Origin: an uncultured Acidimicrobiales bacterium
Lineage (GTDB): Bacteria; Actinomycetota; Acidimicrobiia; Acidimicrobiales; Aldehydirespiratoraceae
Assembly: GCA_958296055.1 (NCBI GenBank)
Contig: CATQHS010000001.1
Coordinates: forward strand, 2,390,277 to 2,454,276
Length of the DNA: 64,000 nucleotides
Reading direction: 5' to 3'
Below the pieces are notes generated by a model, which ran no database searches, had not been told where the DNA came from, and was given only the letters and a program-made list of their open reading frames with translations. Positions 19,819-28,977 of this stretch are shown piece by piece; position 1 is the first letter of the stretch; the number at the start of each line of letters is the position of its first letter. A program made the translations under genes and the position numbers.

Positions 19819-21342
19819 GTGGAACAGCCGAACCCGAAGCCTGCTCTGGCCCTTCGCGGGATCTGGAAGCGGTTCGGGGCGGTAACCGCCAACGCCTCCA
19901 TCGACTTGGAGGTTCACTCCGGCGAAGTCCACATCGTTCTGGGCGAGAACGGGGCCGGCAAATCGACCCTCATGAACATCGCGTTCGGCCACATGCAACC
20001 CGACGCTGGCGAGATCGAGATCGAGGGCCGGCCCACCCGCCTGACGTCGCCGGCCGACGCCATCGCCCGGGGCATCGGCATGGTCCACCAGCACTTCGCG
20101 CTCGTGCCGGCGTTCACGGTGGCGGAGAATGTCTTGCTCGGCTCCCGCTCCGCCCGCGCCGGCATGCTCGACCGCAAGGGAATAGTCGACGAAGTGAGCG
20201 AGGTAAGCGCCCGCTTCGGCGTGCCGGTGGATCCCTCGGCGGTCGTGCGGGACCTGCCGGTGGACGAGCGCCAGCGCGTCGAGATCCTCAAGGCCCTGCA
20301 TCGCGACGCGCGCATTCTCATCCTGGACGAGCCCACCGCCCTGCTGGGGGTGCGCCAGATCGCCGTCCTGCTCGAGATCATCGACCGGCTGCGGGACGAC
20401 GGGCGCGCCATCGTGCTGGTGACGCACAAGCTGGGCGAGGTCATGGAGATCGCCGACCGGGTGTCGGTCATCCGGCGGGGCCGCAAACAGGTGGAGCTGG
20501 CCCGAGGCGAGTTCGATCAGCAGGTGCTCGCCAAGGCGATGACCGGCCAGTTGATCGTCGATGACATCTCCCGGTCGGCCGGGCGCGATGAGCCCGAGGT
20601 CGTCTTGGAGTGCCGCGACTTGACCGTGCCCGAGCCGTCGTCGGGGCCGCCGGTGAGGGGTCTGAACCTGCGGGTGCGGGCGGGAGAGGTGCTGGGGATC
20701 GCCGGGGTGGAGGGCAACGGCCAGCGGGCGCTGATCGACGGCCTGACCGGGTCGGCGCGCTGCGAGGGCGCCATCCGGCTGAACGGCGAAGACATTGCCA
20801 ACGCCCTGCCGCGCCGGTTGCGCCGCTGCGGCGTGAGCATCATCCCCGAGGATCGCCAGGGACGCGGCCTCGTGCCCGACATGACCCTGGCCGAGAATCT
20901 CGCCCTCGTCGATCTGCTCGCGCCGCCGGACGACGCCCCGCGATTCGTGTCGTGGAGGCGGGTCAGGGCCGAGGCCAAGGAGCTTCTCGAAGCCTTCGAC
21001 GTCCGGCCCCCCGATCCCGACCTGCCGGCCTCCGCGCTCTCGGGGGGCAACCAGCAGAAGGTGGTGCTGGCCCGGGAGCTCTCGCGCCGGCCCCGGCTGG
21101 TGGTGGCGGACAACCCGTCATGGGGCCTCGACGTGGGCGCCATCGGCTATGTCCACCGGAGGCTCGTCGCCGCTCGCAACGACGGAGCGGCCATCGTCTT
21201 GGTGTCCCACGACCTCGACGAGCTGATGAAGCTGTCCGACCGGATAATCGTGGTGTATCGGGGCGAGATATCGCTCGAGTCGTCGAGAGCCGACGTCAGC
21301 CTCGACGACATCGGCCTGGCCATGGCCGGCGCGCGGCGGTGA
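19819..21342 (+). CDS. BMP-type ABC transporter ATP-binding protein, two nucleotide-binding domains
   Basis: This 507-residue protein has two ABC domains, as in NupO/BmpC and RbsA. The first has Walker A GENGAGKST (42-50), the Q-loop region GMVHQHFAL, and Walker B ILILDEPTA. Its signature is degenerate, DLPVDERQRVEI instead of the usual LSVGxxQRVEI. The second has the family-typical altered Walker A (GVEGNGQRALIDGL), an intact LSGGNQQKVVLARE signature, and ADNPSWGLDVGA as Walker B. It powers the two permeases that follow, the first of which overlaps by 4 bases. The GTG start has only a weak ribosome-binding site. Confidence 0.92.
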   Translation: MEQPNPKPALALRGIWKRFGAVTANASIDLEVHSGEVHIVLGENGAGKSTLMNIAFGHMQPDAGEIEIEGRPTRLTSPADAIARGIGMVHQHFALVPAFTVAENVLLGSRSARAGMLDRKGIVDEVSEVSARFGVPVDPSAVVRDLPVDERQRVEILKALHRDARILILDEPTALLGVRQIAVLLEIIDRLRDDGRAIVLVTHKLGEVMEIADRVSVIRRGRKQVELARGEFDQQVLAKAMTGQLIVDDISRSAGRDEPEVVLECRDLTVPEPSSGPPVRGLNLRVRAGEVLGIAGVEGNGQRALIDGLTGSARCEGAIRLNGEDIANALPRRLRRCGVSIIPEDRQGRGLVPDMTLAENLALVDLLAPPDDAPRFVSWRRVRAEAKELLEAFDVRPPDPDLPASALSGGNQQKVVLARELSRRPRLVVADNPSWGLDVGAIGYVHRRLVAARNDGAAIVLVSHDLDELMKLSDRIIVVYRGEISLESSRADVSLDDIGLAMAGARR

Positions 21343-22394
21343 GCAGCCGCCTCGCGGCAGTGGGGGGCCGCCTCGCTTCCCGTTCCGGCGCGAGAACCCT
21401 GATGACCCTCGCCGCCGGGCTGGCGGTCATGGCCGTCGTCATCGGGGCGCTCGGAAAGAACCCGCTGCAAGCCGCAGGCGCCGTCGTGGACGGGTCTTTG
21501 GGCAACAGCTTCGGGATCGGTCAGACCGTCCAGATCTGGACGATCCTCATCCTCGCCGGTCTGGCGTCGGCCATCCCGTTCTCGGCCCGGCTGTGGAACA
21601 TCGGGGGTCAGGGCCAGATGTATCTGGGGGCGATGGCCGCGGCCGGCTTCGGCATCACGCTGCCCGCAAGCTGGCCCGGCGCGGTCCTGGTTCCGCTCAT
21701 ACTCGGGGCGTCGACCGCGGCCGGGGCCGGCTGGGGGTGGCTCCCGGCGTGGATCCGCAACCGATACGGCGCCAGCGAGATCGTCACCTCGCTGATGCTC
21801 AACTTCGTCGCGGTGCTGGGCGCCGCTTACATCATCCGGGATGCCTGGCCGCAAGGGTTCGCCCAGCAGACCGAATCGGTCTCCGACAACGCTCGGCTGC
21901 CTGTGCTGATCGACTCCCTCCGGGCCGACATCTCGATCGTGCTAGCCGTCGCGGCTGCCCTCGGCCTGTGGATCCTGATGACGCGGACTCGACTCGGCTT
22001 CGCCGTCCGGGCGCTCGGAGCGAACCGGGCCGCGGCGCTGCTGTCCGGCGTCAGCGAGGGGGCGGTCGCCTCCGCGGCCTTCGCCCTGGGCGGCGCGGCC
22101 GCCGGCCTGGCGGGCGGAGTGTTCGTCCTGGGCGTCCACGGCGCGCTGTTGAACGGGTTCTCGGCCGGGTTGGCGTTCCTGGGGATCGCCGTGGCCCTCG
22201 CGGCCCGGCTGAACCCGCTGAGCGTGATCCCGGTCGCGGCGCTGTTCGCCATCCTGCGCGTCGGCAGCAACAACCTTCAGGCCGGGGCGGGCCTGTCGCC
22301 GGCCACCGGCGACGTGCTCATCGCCATCTTCGTGATCATGTTGATGGTCGTCGGGGTGATCCGCTTCAGCTACGGAGAACTCGTCGATGGTTAG
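21339..22394 (+). CDS. BMP-type ABC transporter permease 1
   Basis: This 351-residue membrane protein has about eight hydrophobic segments and the BPD_transp_2 fold. Family segments include FSARLWNIGGQGQMYLGAM near residue 85, RYGASEIVTSLMLNFVAVL near residue 140 and RLGFAVRALGANRAAA near residue 215. The GTG start overlaps the ATPase stop by 4 bases. Its stop overlaps the next permease start by 8 bases, so the two permeases probably form a heterodimer. Confidence 0.92.
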   Translation: MSSRLAAVGGRLASRSGARTLMTLAAGLAVMAVVIGALGKNPLQAAGAVVDGSLGNSFGIGQTVQIWTILILAGLASAIPFSARLWNIGGQGQMYLGAMAAAGFGITLPASWPGAVLVPLILGASTAAGAGWGWLPAWIRNRYGASEIVTSLMLNFVAVLGAAYIIRDAWPQGFAQQTESVSDNARLPVLIDSLRADISIVLAVAAALGLWILMTRTRLGFAVRALGANRAAALLSGVSEGAVASAAFALGGAAAGLAGGVFVLGVHGALLNGFSAGLAFLGIAVALAARLNPLSVIPVAALFAILRVGSNNLQAGAGLSPATGDVLIAIFVIMLMVVGVIRFSYGELVDG

Positions 22395-23319
22395 CGAACT
22401 GGTCCTGATCACCTTCTTCGTGACGTCGCTTCAGTTGATGGTGCCGATCCTGTTCGCGTCCCTCGGCGAGATCCTGGTCGAGCGAAGCGGAGTGCTGAAC
22501 GTGGGCATAGAGGGGGTCATGCTCATCGGCGCGTTCACGACGGCCCTGGTCGGCATCGAGTCCGGCAGCGTGGGGCTGGCCCTGCTGGCCGGCTTCGGGT
22601 CGGGCCTGCTGTGCGGAGTGGCGCTGTCCGCGCTGTACGTCCGGATCGGGACCGACCAAGTGGTCACCGGGCTGATGTTCAACATCTTGGCGATCGGGCT
22701 GACCTCGCTGCTGCGCGACCAGCTCATCGGCGGGCAGGTCGGGCCCATCCTGCGCGGGATCTCCGTTCCCGGGCTCAGCCGGGTCAGGTTCGTCGGCGAC
22801 GTTCTCGCCCAGCAGAACGCGCTCTTGTGGGCGGGGATCGCACTGACCCCGGTCGTGGCGGTGGCGCTGTACCGCACCTGGTGGGGCCTGCAGGTGCGGG
22901 CCGCGGGCGAGCGACCCGGCGCACTCGCCGCCAGCGGCTACGACGTCTGGCGCACGCGCTATGCGGCCGTGATCCTCGGCTGCGGGCTCAGCGCTCTGGG
23001 CGGGACGGCGCTGGTGCTGTCGTCGTCGGGCGGTTTCGTCCCCAACATGGTGGCCGGCCGGGGCTTCATCGCGCTGGGCGTGGTCGTGCTGGCGAGGTGG
23101 CGCCCTGGGATCGCGCTGCTGGGGGCGGCCGTCTTCGGTCTGGCGCAGAGCCTGCAGTTCCTGGCATCGCAGATCGACGCGCTGGCGGGCGTCCCCCGCG
23201 AGCTCTGGCTGGCCGCGCCCTACGTTGCCACTATTTTCGTTGTCGTCTTCTCGCTCCAGAGCCGGTACCCGGCTGCGGTTGGCGTCCCCTACAAGCCCGG
23301 AACAGCCTCTCAACACTGA
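22387..23319 (+). CDS. BMP-type ABC transporter permease 2
   Basis: This 310-residue membrane protein is the partner of the preceding permease. It shows GEILVERSGVLNVGIEGVMLIGA near residue 25, RIGTDQVVTGLMFNILAIG near residue 90 and GRGFIALGVVVLARWRPG near residue 220, all typical of NupQ/BmpB-type permeases. The start overlaps the upstream stop, and the next gene begins 29 bases downstream, so the operon continues. Confidence 0.92.
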   Translation: MVSELVLITFFVTSLQLMVPILFASLGEILVERSGVLNVGIEGVMLIGAFTTALVGIESGSVGLALLAGFGSGLLCGVALSALYVRIGTDQVVTGLMFNILAIGLTSLLRDQLIGGQVGPILRGISVPGLSRVRFVGDVLAQQNALLWAGIALTPVVAVALYRTWWGLQVRAAGERPGALAASGYDVWRTRYAAVILGCGLSALGGTALVLSSSGGFVPNMVAGRGFIALGVVVLARWRPGIALLGAAVFGLAQSLQFLASQIDALAGVPRELWLAAPYVATIFVVVFSLQSRYPAAVGVPYKPGTASQH

Positions 23320-23348
23320 TCGACCAGGAGAATCGAGGAGGGTGAGAA

Positions 23349-24044
23349 ATGACCTTCAGCTACGTACACGGAGACCGGATGCCGCTGCCCGACGACGGCA
23401 GCTTCGCGGAGTTCTTGGACCCGTCGGTCTCCGCGGTGGTCTCGGTCGACATGCACCGGGGCCATCTGGAGGACTCGCCCGAATGCCCCTGCCCCGCGCC
23501 GCGGGCCAGGACGATCGTGGCGCCAATCGACGGGTTCCACGAACAGGCGCGCAAGCTGGGGGTGCGGGTGATCCACGTGCGGTCGGTTCTGCGAGCCGGG
23601 GGCGAGGACGACACCCGAGGCCATCTCAGCGCATGGCGCCTCACGTTCCCCCGGTTCGTGGGCGACATCCCCAATGCCGCCGAGCACGCCCTCGAGGGCT
23701 CGCGCTGGACCGAGTTCGCAACCAGGGTCGAACCCGAGGATCTCATCGTGAGCGGCAAGAAGCGCCTGTCGCCGTTCTTCGCCACCGACCTCGAGATGCT
23801 GCTCAGGAACCTGCGCGTCAGGACCGTCGTTCTCAACGGCGGAATGACCGATTGCTGCATCATCAATGCGGCCTTCGATGCCGCGAACCGCGACTTCCGC
23901 GTCGTCGTGCCGCTCGATCTGGTCGCGGGCACCAGCGACGAGCTCGAAGACGCCGCCCTCAAGATGATCTCCATTCATCTCGGCGTCGTGATCGACTCCG
24001 AAGAGCTGACAGAAGCCTGGCAGGCCGCCCGGCAACCGACATGA
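23349..24044 (+). CDS. Isochorismatase-like cysteine hydrolase
   Basis: This 231-residue protein has the cysteine-hydrolase triad of the isochorismatase/nicotinamidase superfamily. Asp34 lies in VSVDMHRGHL, Lys137 or Lys138 in VSGKKRLSPF, and Cys170 in GGMTDCCIINAAFDA. The family hydrolyses amides, carbamates or vinyl ethers, for example in pyrimidine or hydantoin breakdown. Placed 29 bases after the transporter permeases, it probably acts on the imported compound. It has GGAGGGTGAG just before the ATG. The substrate cannot be named from the sequence. Confidence 0.88.
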   Translation: MTFSYVHGDRMPLPDDGSFAEFLDPSVSAVVSVDMHRGHLEDSPECPCPAPRARTIVAPIDGFHEQARKLGVRVIHVRSVLRAGGEDDTRGHLSAWRLTFPRFVGDIPNAAEHALEGSRWTEFATRVEPEDLIVSGKKRLSPFFATDLEMLLRNLRVRTVVLNGGMTDCCIINAAFDAANRDFRVVVPLDLVAGTSDELEDAALKMISIHLGVVIDSEELTEAWQAARQPT

Positions 24045-24059
24045 CCGGTTGAGCCGGTC
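24043..24059. terminator. Small hairpin between convergent genes
   Basis: GACCGG and CCGGTC flank a five-base loop at the convergent ends of the cysteine hydrolase and the secreted protein genes. There is no T tract, so it is only a possible factor-assisted terminator. Confidence 0.35.
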
Positions 24060-24065
24060 GGGCCC

Positions 24066-25082
24066 TCAGCGGATCACGGCTTGGAGTTCGTAGACGTCGA
24101 GGCGGATCGACTCGGGGAAGCTGAACGAGCTGTGGGGCCGCCAGGCCGGGTCGTCGCTGGAGCGCCAGTCGATGTCCCAGGTTGCGGTCACGGTCGCGTC
24201 CAGGCCTTCCGGGCCGGAGGCGTGGGCGAGCACCTTGGTGCACTTCGAGGTCTGCTGGTCGCCGGTCCGGTCCGGGTCCCAGCCCGTGGCCGCGTCGTCG
24301 GTGCACTCCAGCTCGCCTTCGGACCCGAAGTCCCAGGTCACGTCCCGGAACCGGGCCCGCACCGTGGCCCAGGTGCTGCCGGCCTGGGCCGACACCTCCG
24401 CGTAGTGCAGCTTGCTGGTCACCGCGAACCAGGTCTCCACCCCCACGAGCTGGCGGCCCGGCGGGGCGATGACGGGCCGGGGCCTCTCCAGCCCCAGCAG
24501 GCCGACGGCGTACTCGGCCACCTCCCATCCGGCCACCGCGTCGCCCGGGATCTTCTCCGACGACTCGTACACCACCCGCCGGGGGTAGCCCCTCACGTAC
24601 GGGTTGCCGTCCTCGGCGTAGCGGCACGACAGCACGTACAGGTTCCCCTCCACCGGGTTCCAAACCGGCGCCGGCGGGGCGTCGGAGGACTCCCAGCCCT
24701 CCTCGTAGCGGAGGTAGACGCACAGCACCACCCGCCCGACGGGGGTGGTCGATCCCGGCCGCAGCACCGGCTGAAGCGACCGGCGCTCGCCCGCGGTGAC
24801 GCAGAACCCGGCCACTTCCGCGCACTCATACACCGACGTCTCGCCCTCGACGACCTCGCCTCCGCCGTCCCCTCCGTTCCCGGCTTCGGAGGCCGCGGGC
24901 TCGCCGGGCGCCGACACCGGGGCCGACGCCGACAGGAGTGGGCTGGCCGCCGGAAGTGACGGGACGGCGGCCCAGCCCGGGCCCAGAGCCTCAACGCACC
25001 CCGAGCCGACCAGCGCGGCAGCCAGAGCGCCCGCCAACGCCCGCCCAACCGCTGATCTTGCTGCCTTCTCGATAATTTTCAT
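24066..25082 (-). CDS. Secreted or lipid-anchored protein of unknown function
   Basis: I do not recognise the family of this 338-residue protein. The N-terminus is a signal sequence with a lipobox-like end (ALVGSGC, Cys29), followed by a Pro/Ala/Ser-rich tether to about residue 75. The mature part has several Cys residues (CAEVAGFC near 87-94, and others near 120, 152, 260 and 280) and Trp-rich beta-like segments such as TWATVRARFRDVTWDFGSEGE and ATWDIDWRSSDDPAWRP. The C-terminus ends in a predicted strand. It stands alone, convergent with the hydrolase and upstream of pspA. An extracytoplasmic beta-rich domain stabilised by disulfides is likely; no function is claimed. Confidence 0.7.
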   Translation of the reverse strand: MKIIEKAARSAVGRALAGALAAALVGSGCVEALGPGWAAVPSLPAASPLLSASAPVSAPGEPAASEAGNGGDGGGEVVEGETSVYECAEVAGFCVTAGERRSLQPVLRPGSTTPVGRVVLCVYLRYEEGWESSDAPPAPVWNPVEGNLYVLSCRYAEDGNPYVRGYPRRVVYESSEKIPGDAVAGWEVAEYAVGLLGLERPRPVIAPPGRQLVGVETWFAVTSKLHYAEVSAQAGSTWATVRARFRDVTWDFGSEGELECTDDAATGWDPDRTGDQQTSKCTKVLAHASGPEGLDATVTATWDIDWRSSDDPAWRPHSSFSFPESIRLDVYELQAVIR

Positions 25083-25185
25083 GCATGGAAACTAACCGAG
25101 AGACATCCAGAATGCAACAGGCAAACCGAAAAAGATTCCGGGCCGTCGCCCCGCCCCATCGCCCCGGGCCCCGGGGCGGAGGGGG

Positions 25186-25932
25186 TCAGTCGCTGCCGGT
25201 GGTCAGCTCCATGCCGATCTGCTCTTTGATCTGGTCGAGGCGGGCCCGGGCCTCGCTGTTGCGGGCCGCGGCCTCGATCTCGGCCATGCTGGCCTCCGCG
25301 CTGCCCTCGCCTTCGGTCAGCTCGGCGACGCCCTTGGCCTTGGCGTAGCGGGCCTCGATCTTGTCGCGCACCTCGTTGAAGGTGGGCACGTCGCCGCCCA
25401 CCGACTCCGACAGGGTGGTCATGGCCTTGTTGACCTGCTCCTGCATCCGGGTCTGGTCGAGCTGGCTCAGCAGCTTCTGGCGCTCGCTGAGCTTCTCCTG
25501 GAGGCCCTGGGCGTTCTGGGCCACGGCCGCCTTGGCCTGGTCGGCGGCCTCGGAGGCCTGGAAGTGCAGCGACTTGAGGCTCTCGATCTCCTGCTCGAGG
25601 GTGATCAGCCGGCCCGCGAACTGCTCGGCCGCGTTCATGTAGGACTCGGCCTTGGCCCCGTCGCCGTCGCCGGCCTCCTGCTCGGCCATCACCACGGCCT
25701 GGCGGGCGTGGCGGTTCACCTTCTCCAGTTCCTCGATGGCCCGGTTGAGGCGCATCTCGGTCTGCTTCTGGTTGGCGATGACGTTGGCGGCCTGGTCCTT
25801 GAGCCGCCGGTGCTGCTCGTGGGCCTCGCCGATGGCCTGCTCGAGCTGCACCTTGGGGTCGGCGGTCTCGTCGAACCGGCCGCCGAGCTTGGCCGTCAGG
25901 TACTTCCAGCGGCGGGTCAGGTACTTCCACAT
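25186..25932 (-). CDS. pspA: PspA/IM30 family membrane-stress protein
   Basis: This 248-residue protein is almost entirely helical and charged, as in PspA/Vipp1. The helix-rich core holds ADPKVQLEQAIGEAHEQHRR near residue 25, NQKQTEMRLNRAIEELEK near 55 and ARLDQIKEQIGMEL at the end. These proteins form ESCRT-III-like assemblies on the inner membrane face and respond to envelope stress. The ATG at 25932 follows GGGAGCAAGCC; a longer frame up to 25977 has no such site. The neighbour downstream in the genome is murJ, also on the minus strand, which fits an envelope setting. Confidence 0.9.
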   Translation of the reverse strand: MWKYLTRRWKYLTAKLGGRFDETADPKVQLEQAIGEAHEQHRRLKDQAANVIANQKQTEMRLNRAIEELEKVNRHARQAVVMAEQEAGDGDGAKAESYMNAAEQFAGRLITLEQEIESLKSLHFQASEAADQAKAAVAQNAQGLQEKLSERQKLLSQLDQTRMQEQVNKAMTTLSESVGGDVPTFNEVRDKIEARYAKAKGVAELTEGEGSAEASMAEIEAAARNSEARARLDQIKEQIGMELTTGSD

Positions 25933-26011
25933 GGCTTGCTCCCGGGTCGCTTGGGACTCGCCCCCGGGACGGCGCACGGCCCGCCCCCGGGGATCGAGCG
26001 GCCCGCCGACT

Positions 26012-27670
26012 CTACCGCCGCGTGAACCGGCGGACCGGCCCGAGGATCAGTTCGGCCTCCCGAACCCCGCAGGCGGAGGCGACGAGGGTGTAGGCGGCCA
26101 CCGCCGCCGTGCCCACCGCGGCGGCCGCCAACAGCACCGGCCCACCCCCGACCAGAAGCTTCACCGCCGCGGCCGCCGCCAAGGCAGCGCCGAAGGGCCC
26201 GGCCAGCCCCAGCAGAGCCGAGCCCGTCCCGGCCGCCCCGGGTGCGGAGCGCCCCACCCGCCGGGCCAGCAGGGCCAGCTCCACCCAGGCGGCCACCGCC
26301 GAACCGGCGGCCAGACCCGCCGCCCCCAGCCGCACCAGGCCCGGCGCCGTCCTGACGGCCTCGGGCAAAGCCCAGGCCAGCCCCAAGGCATCGGCCGCCC
26401 CGATCAGGCCGTCGGGGCCCACCATCACCCGGTCGAGCGGGAACATCAACAACGTGCCCACGCCCACCGCCACCGCCACCCGGACCACCGCGATCCGGGC
26501 CGGGCCGGCCACGTCGCCCAGGGCGTAGCTGGCGTTCTGGAGCACCCGGCTCATCCCCACGGCGGGCAGACCCACGGCGTAGGCCCCGATGGCGCACCAC
26601 ACCACCACCGTGTCGGCGGAGGTGAACTCCCCGCCCTCGAACAGCACCCCCACCACCAAGTCGCCGGCCACCAGATAGACGGCGGCCGCCAGAGCCATCC
26701 AGAACACCACCCGGCGGACCCCCAGCCGGGCCCGCCGGGCCAGCGAGTCCGGGTCGGAGGCCAGCCGGGACATCTCCGGCAGCTCGGCCGCGGCCACGCT
26801 CATGGCGAACAGGCTCACCGGCAGGGTGTAGAGGATCTGGGCCCGGAACAGCGCGGCCACCGCCCCCGCGGCCAGCAGCGAGGCCAGCACCAGGTCGAGA
26901 TAGGCCGAGAGCTGCACCACCCCCCGGCCCAGCACCGCCGGCCCGAACCGGCGGCGCACCTCCCGCACCCCGCGGTGGCGCCACGCCAACGAGAGCCGCA
27001 GCCCCCGGGCCAGCCGCAGGGTGAGCGGCAACTGCACTAGCAACTGGAGCAATCCGCCAACGGTCACGCCCCAGGCCATGGCCCGGGCGGTGTCGTCGAG
27101 CTCGAAGGCCAGCAGCCCCGCGGTCACCAAGGCGGCGATCTGGGCCGCGTTCCACGCCACCGGGGCCACGTAGGACAGAAAGAACCGGCGATGGCTGTTG
27201 AGGACCCCCAGGCACCACGCCGACAGCACCGCGAAGCCCATCCCCAGGGCGGTGACCCGGGTGAGGGACACGGCCAGCTCGAATCGGTCGTCGCTCAGCC
27301 CGGGGGCCAGCACGAAGGTGATGGGCCGGGCCAGGGCCATTATCAACAGCACCCCGGCGCCGACCACCACCATGAGCGAGGCCGCCACCGCCCCCGCCAC
27401 CCGGCCCGCCTCGTGACGGCCCTTGTCGTCGCCTTGGCCCAGCAGCTTGCTGTACACCGGCACCAGCGAGGCCGACAGCACCCCCTCCCCCAGCAGGTTC
27501 TGGAGCAGGTTGGGTATGCGCATCGCCACCGCGAAAGCGTCGGCCGCGCCGGTGTTGCCCAGCAGCCGGGAAGCCACCATCTCCCGCACCAGCCCGGCCG
27601 ACCGGCTCGCGAAGATGCCCAGCGCTACCGCGCCGGAGCCCGACGCCGGGCGGGGCTGATCGGCGTTCAC
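26012..27670 (-). CDS. murJ: Lipid II flippase MurJ / MviN family
   Basis: This 552-residue protein has about 14 hydrophobic segments and the MATE/MOP fold of MurJ, which moves lipid II across the membrane for peptidoglycan synthesis. The N-terminus contains SAGLVREMVASRLLGNTGAADAF and the family region PNLLQNLLGEGVLSASLVPVY. The GTG at 27670 is the first start that keeps these motifs. It has only a weak GGGTGAC signal upstream. The last 100 residues are Ala/Leu/Val-rich membrane sequence. It is divergent from proA, with 46 bases between. Confidence 0.9.
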   Translation of the reverse strand: MNADQPRPASGSGAVALGIFASRSAGLVREMVASRLLGNTGAADAFAVAMRIPNLLQNLLGEGVLSASLVPVYSKLLGQGDDKGRHEAGRVAGAVAASLMVVVGAGVLLIMALARPITFVLAPGLSDDRFELAVSLTRVTALGMGFAVLSAWCLGVLNSHRRFFLSYVAPVAWNAAQIAALVTAGLLAFELDDTARAMAWGVTVGGLLQLLVQLPLTLRLARGLRLSLAWRHRGVREVRRRFGPAVLGRGVVQLSAYLDLVLASLLAAGAVAALFRAQILYTLPVSLFAMSVAAAELPEMSRLASDPDSLARRARLGVRRVVFWMALAAAVYLVAGDLVVGVLFEGGEFTSADTVVVWCAIGAYAVGLPAVGMSRVLQNASYALGDVAGPARIAVVRVAVAVGVGTLLMFPLDRVMVGPDGLIGAADALGLAWALPEAVRTAPGLVRLGAAGLAAGSAVAAWVELALLARRVGRSAPGAAGTGSALLGLAGPFGAALAAAAAVKLLVGGGPVLLAAAAVGTAAVAAYTLVASACGVREAELILGPVRRFTRR

Positions 27671-27716
27671 GTCACCCGAACAGTAGCCCTGAACACGAAC
27701 CGGTAGCCTCAACCCC

Positions 27717-28976
27717 GTGACCGCCCCCGCCACCATCACCCCCGTGCCGGAGCTGGCCGCCCGGGCCAAGGCCGCTTCCCGGCTGGTGGGTGTGGCCTCC
27801 ACCCCGGCCCGCAACGACGCCCTGACCGCCGCGGCCGACCTGCTGGTGGCCCATGCCGAGCAGATCTGCGAAGCCAACGCCGCCGATGTGGCCCGGGCCG
27901 GCGCCGAGGGCACTCCGGCCCATCTCATCGACCGGCTCCGCCTCTCGCCGGCCCGAGTCGAGGCCATGGCCGGCGGCCTGGCCCAGGTCGCGGCCTGGCC
28001 CGACCCCCTCGGTCAGGTGACCGACGGCTGGACCCGTCCCAACGGGCTGCGGATCGAGCGGGTGCGGGCCCCCCTGGGCGTGGTGGCCGTCATCTACGAG
28101 AGCCGCCCCAACGTCACCTCCGACGCGGCCGGCCTGTGCCTCAAGTCGGGCAACGCCGCCTTCCTGCGGGGCTCGTCGTCGGCCATGGAGTCCAACCGGG
28201 CCATAACCGCGGTGATGCGAGAGGCCCTCGACAAGGTCGGCCTGCCCCCCGACGGGGTGGTGCTGGTGGAGGACGCCTCCCGGGCGGCGGCGGTGGAGTT
28301 CATGCGCCAGCGCGACTTCGTCGACTGCCTGATCCCCAGGGGCGGACCGTCGCTCATCCAGTCCGTGCTCGACAACGCCACCGTGCCCTACGTCATCGAC
28401 GGGGCGGGCAACTGCCACGCCTACGTGGACGCGGCCGCCGACCTGGACATGGCCCTGGGCATCGTGGTCAACGGCAAGACCCAGCGCCCGTCGGTGTGCA
28501 ACGCCCTGGAGTCGCTGGTGATCCACTCGCAAGCGGCCGCCGACTTCCTGCCCGGGGCCGCGGCCGCGCTGGATGGGGTGGAGCTGGTGGGCGACGAGCG
28601 GGCCCGGGCCCTGGTTCCGTCCATGGGGGCGGCCTCCGACGCCGACTACGCCACCGAGTACCTCGACCTGAAGATGTCGGTGAAGGTGGTGGACTCGCTG
28701 TCCGAGGCCATCGGCCACATCAACGCCACCGGCACCGGCCACTCCGAGGTGATCGTCACCGGCGACCTGGCCGCCGCCGAGCGGTTCGCCCGGGAGGTGG
28801 ACGCGGCGGTGGTGCTGGTGAACGCCTCGTCGCGCTTCGTGGACGGCGAGGAGTTCGGGTTCGGGGCCGAGATCGGCATCAGCACCCAGAAGCTGCACGC
28901 CCGGGGCCCGCTGGGGCTGGAGCAGCTCACCACCCTGAAGTTCGTGGTGCGCGGCGACGGTCAGCTCCGCGGCTGA
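27717..28976 (+). CDS. proA: Gamma-glutamyl phosphate reductase (ProA)
   Basis: This 419-residue protein is an NADPH-dependent aldehyde dehydrogenase-fold enzyme that reduces gamma-glutamyl phosphate in proline synthesis. The catalytic Cys261 lies in GKTQRPSVCNALE. Typical ProA segments are APLGVVAVIYESRPNVTSDAAGLCLKSGNA near residue 120 and SRFVDGEEFGFGAEIGIST near the C-terminus. The length is normal for the family. The next gene starts one base after the stop, so proA and moxR share a transcript, probably by accident of packing. Confidence 0.96.
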   Translation: MTAPATITPVPELAARAKAASRLVGVASTPARNDALTAAADLLVAHAEQICEANAADVARAGAEGTPAHLIDRLRLSPARVEAMAGGLAQVAAWPDPLGQVTDGWTRPNGLRIERVRAPLGVVAVIYESRPNVTSDAAGLCLKSGNAAFLRGSSSAMESNRAITAVMREALDKVGLPPDGVVLVEDASRAAAVEFMRQRDFVDCLIPRGGPSLIQSVLDNATVPYVIDGAGNCHAYVDAAADLDMALGIVVNGKTQRPSVCNALESLVIHSQAAADFLPGAAAALDGVELVGDERARALVPSMGAASDADYATEYLDLKMSVKVVDSLSEAIGHINATGTGHSEVIVTGDLAAAERFAREVDAAVVLVNASSRFVDGEEFGFGAEIGISTQKLHARGPLGLEQLTTLKFVVRGDGQLRG

Positions 28977-28977
28977 C

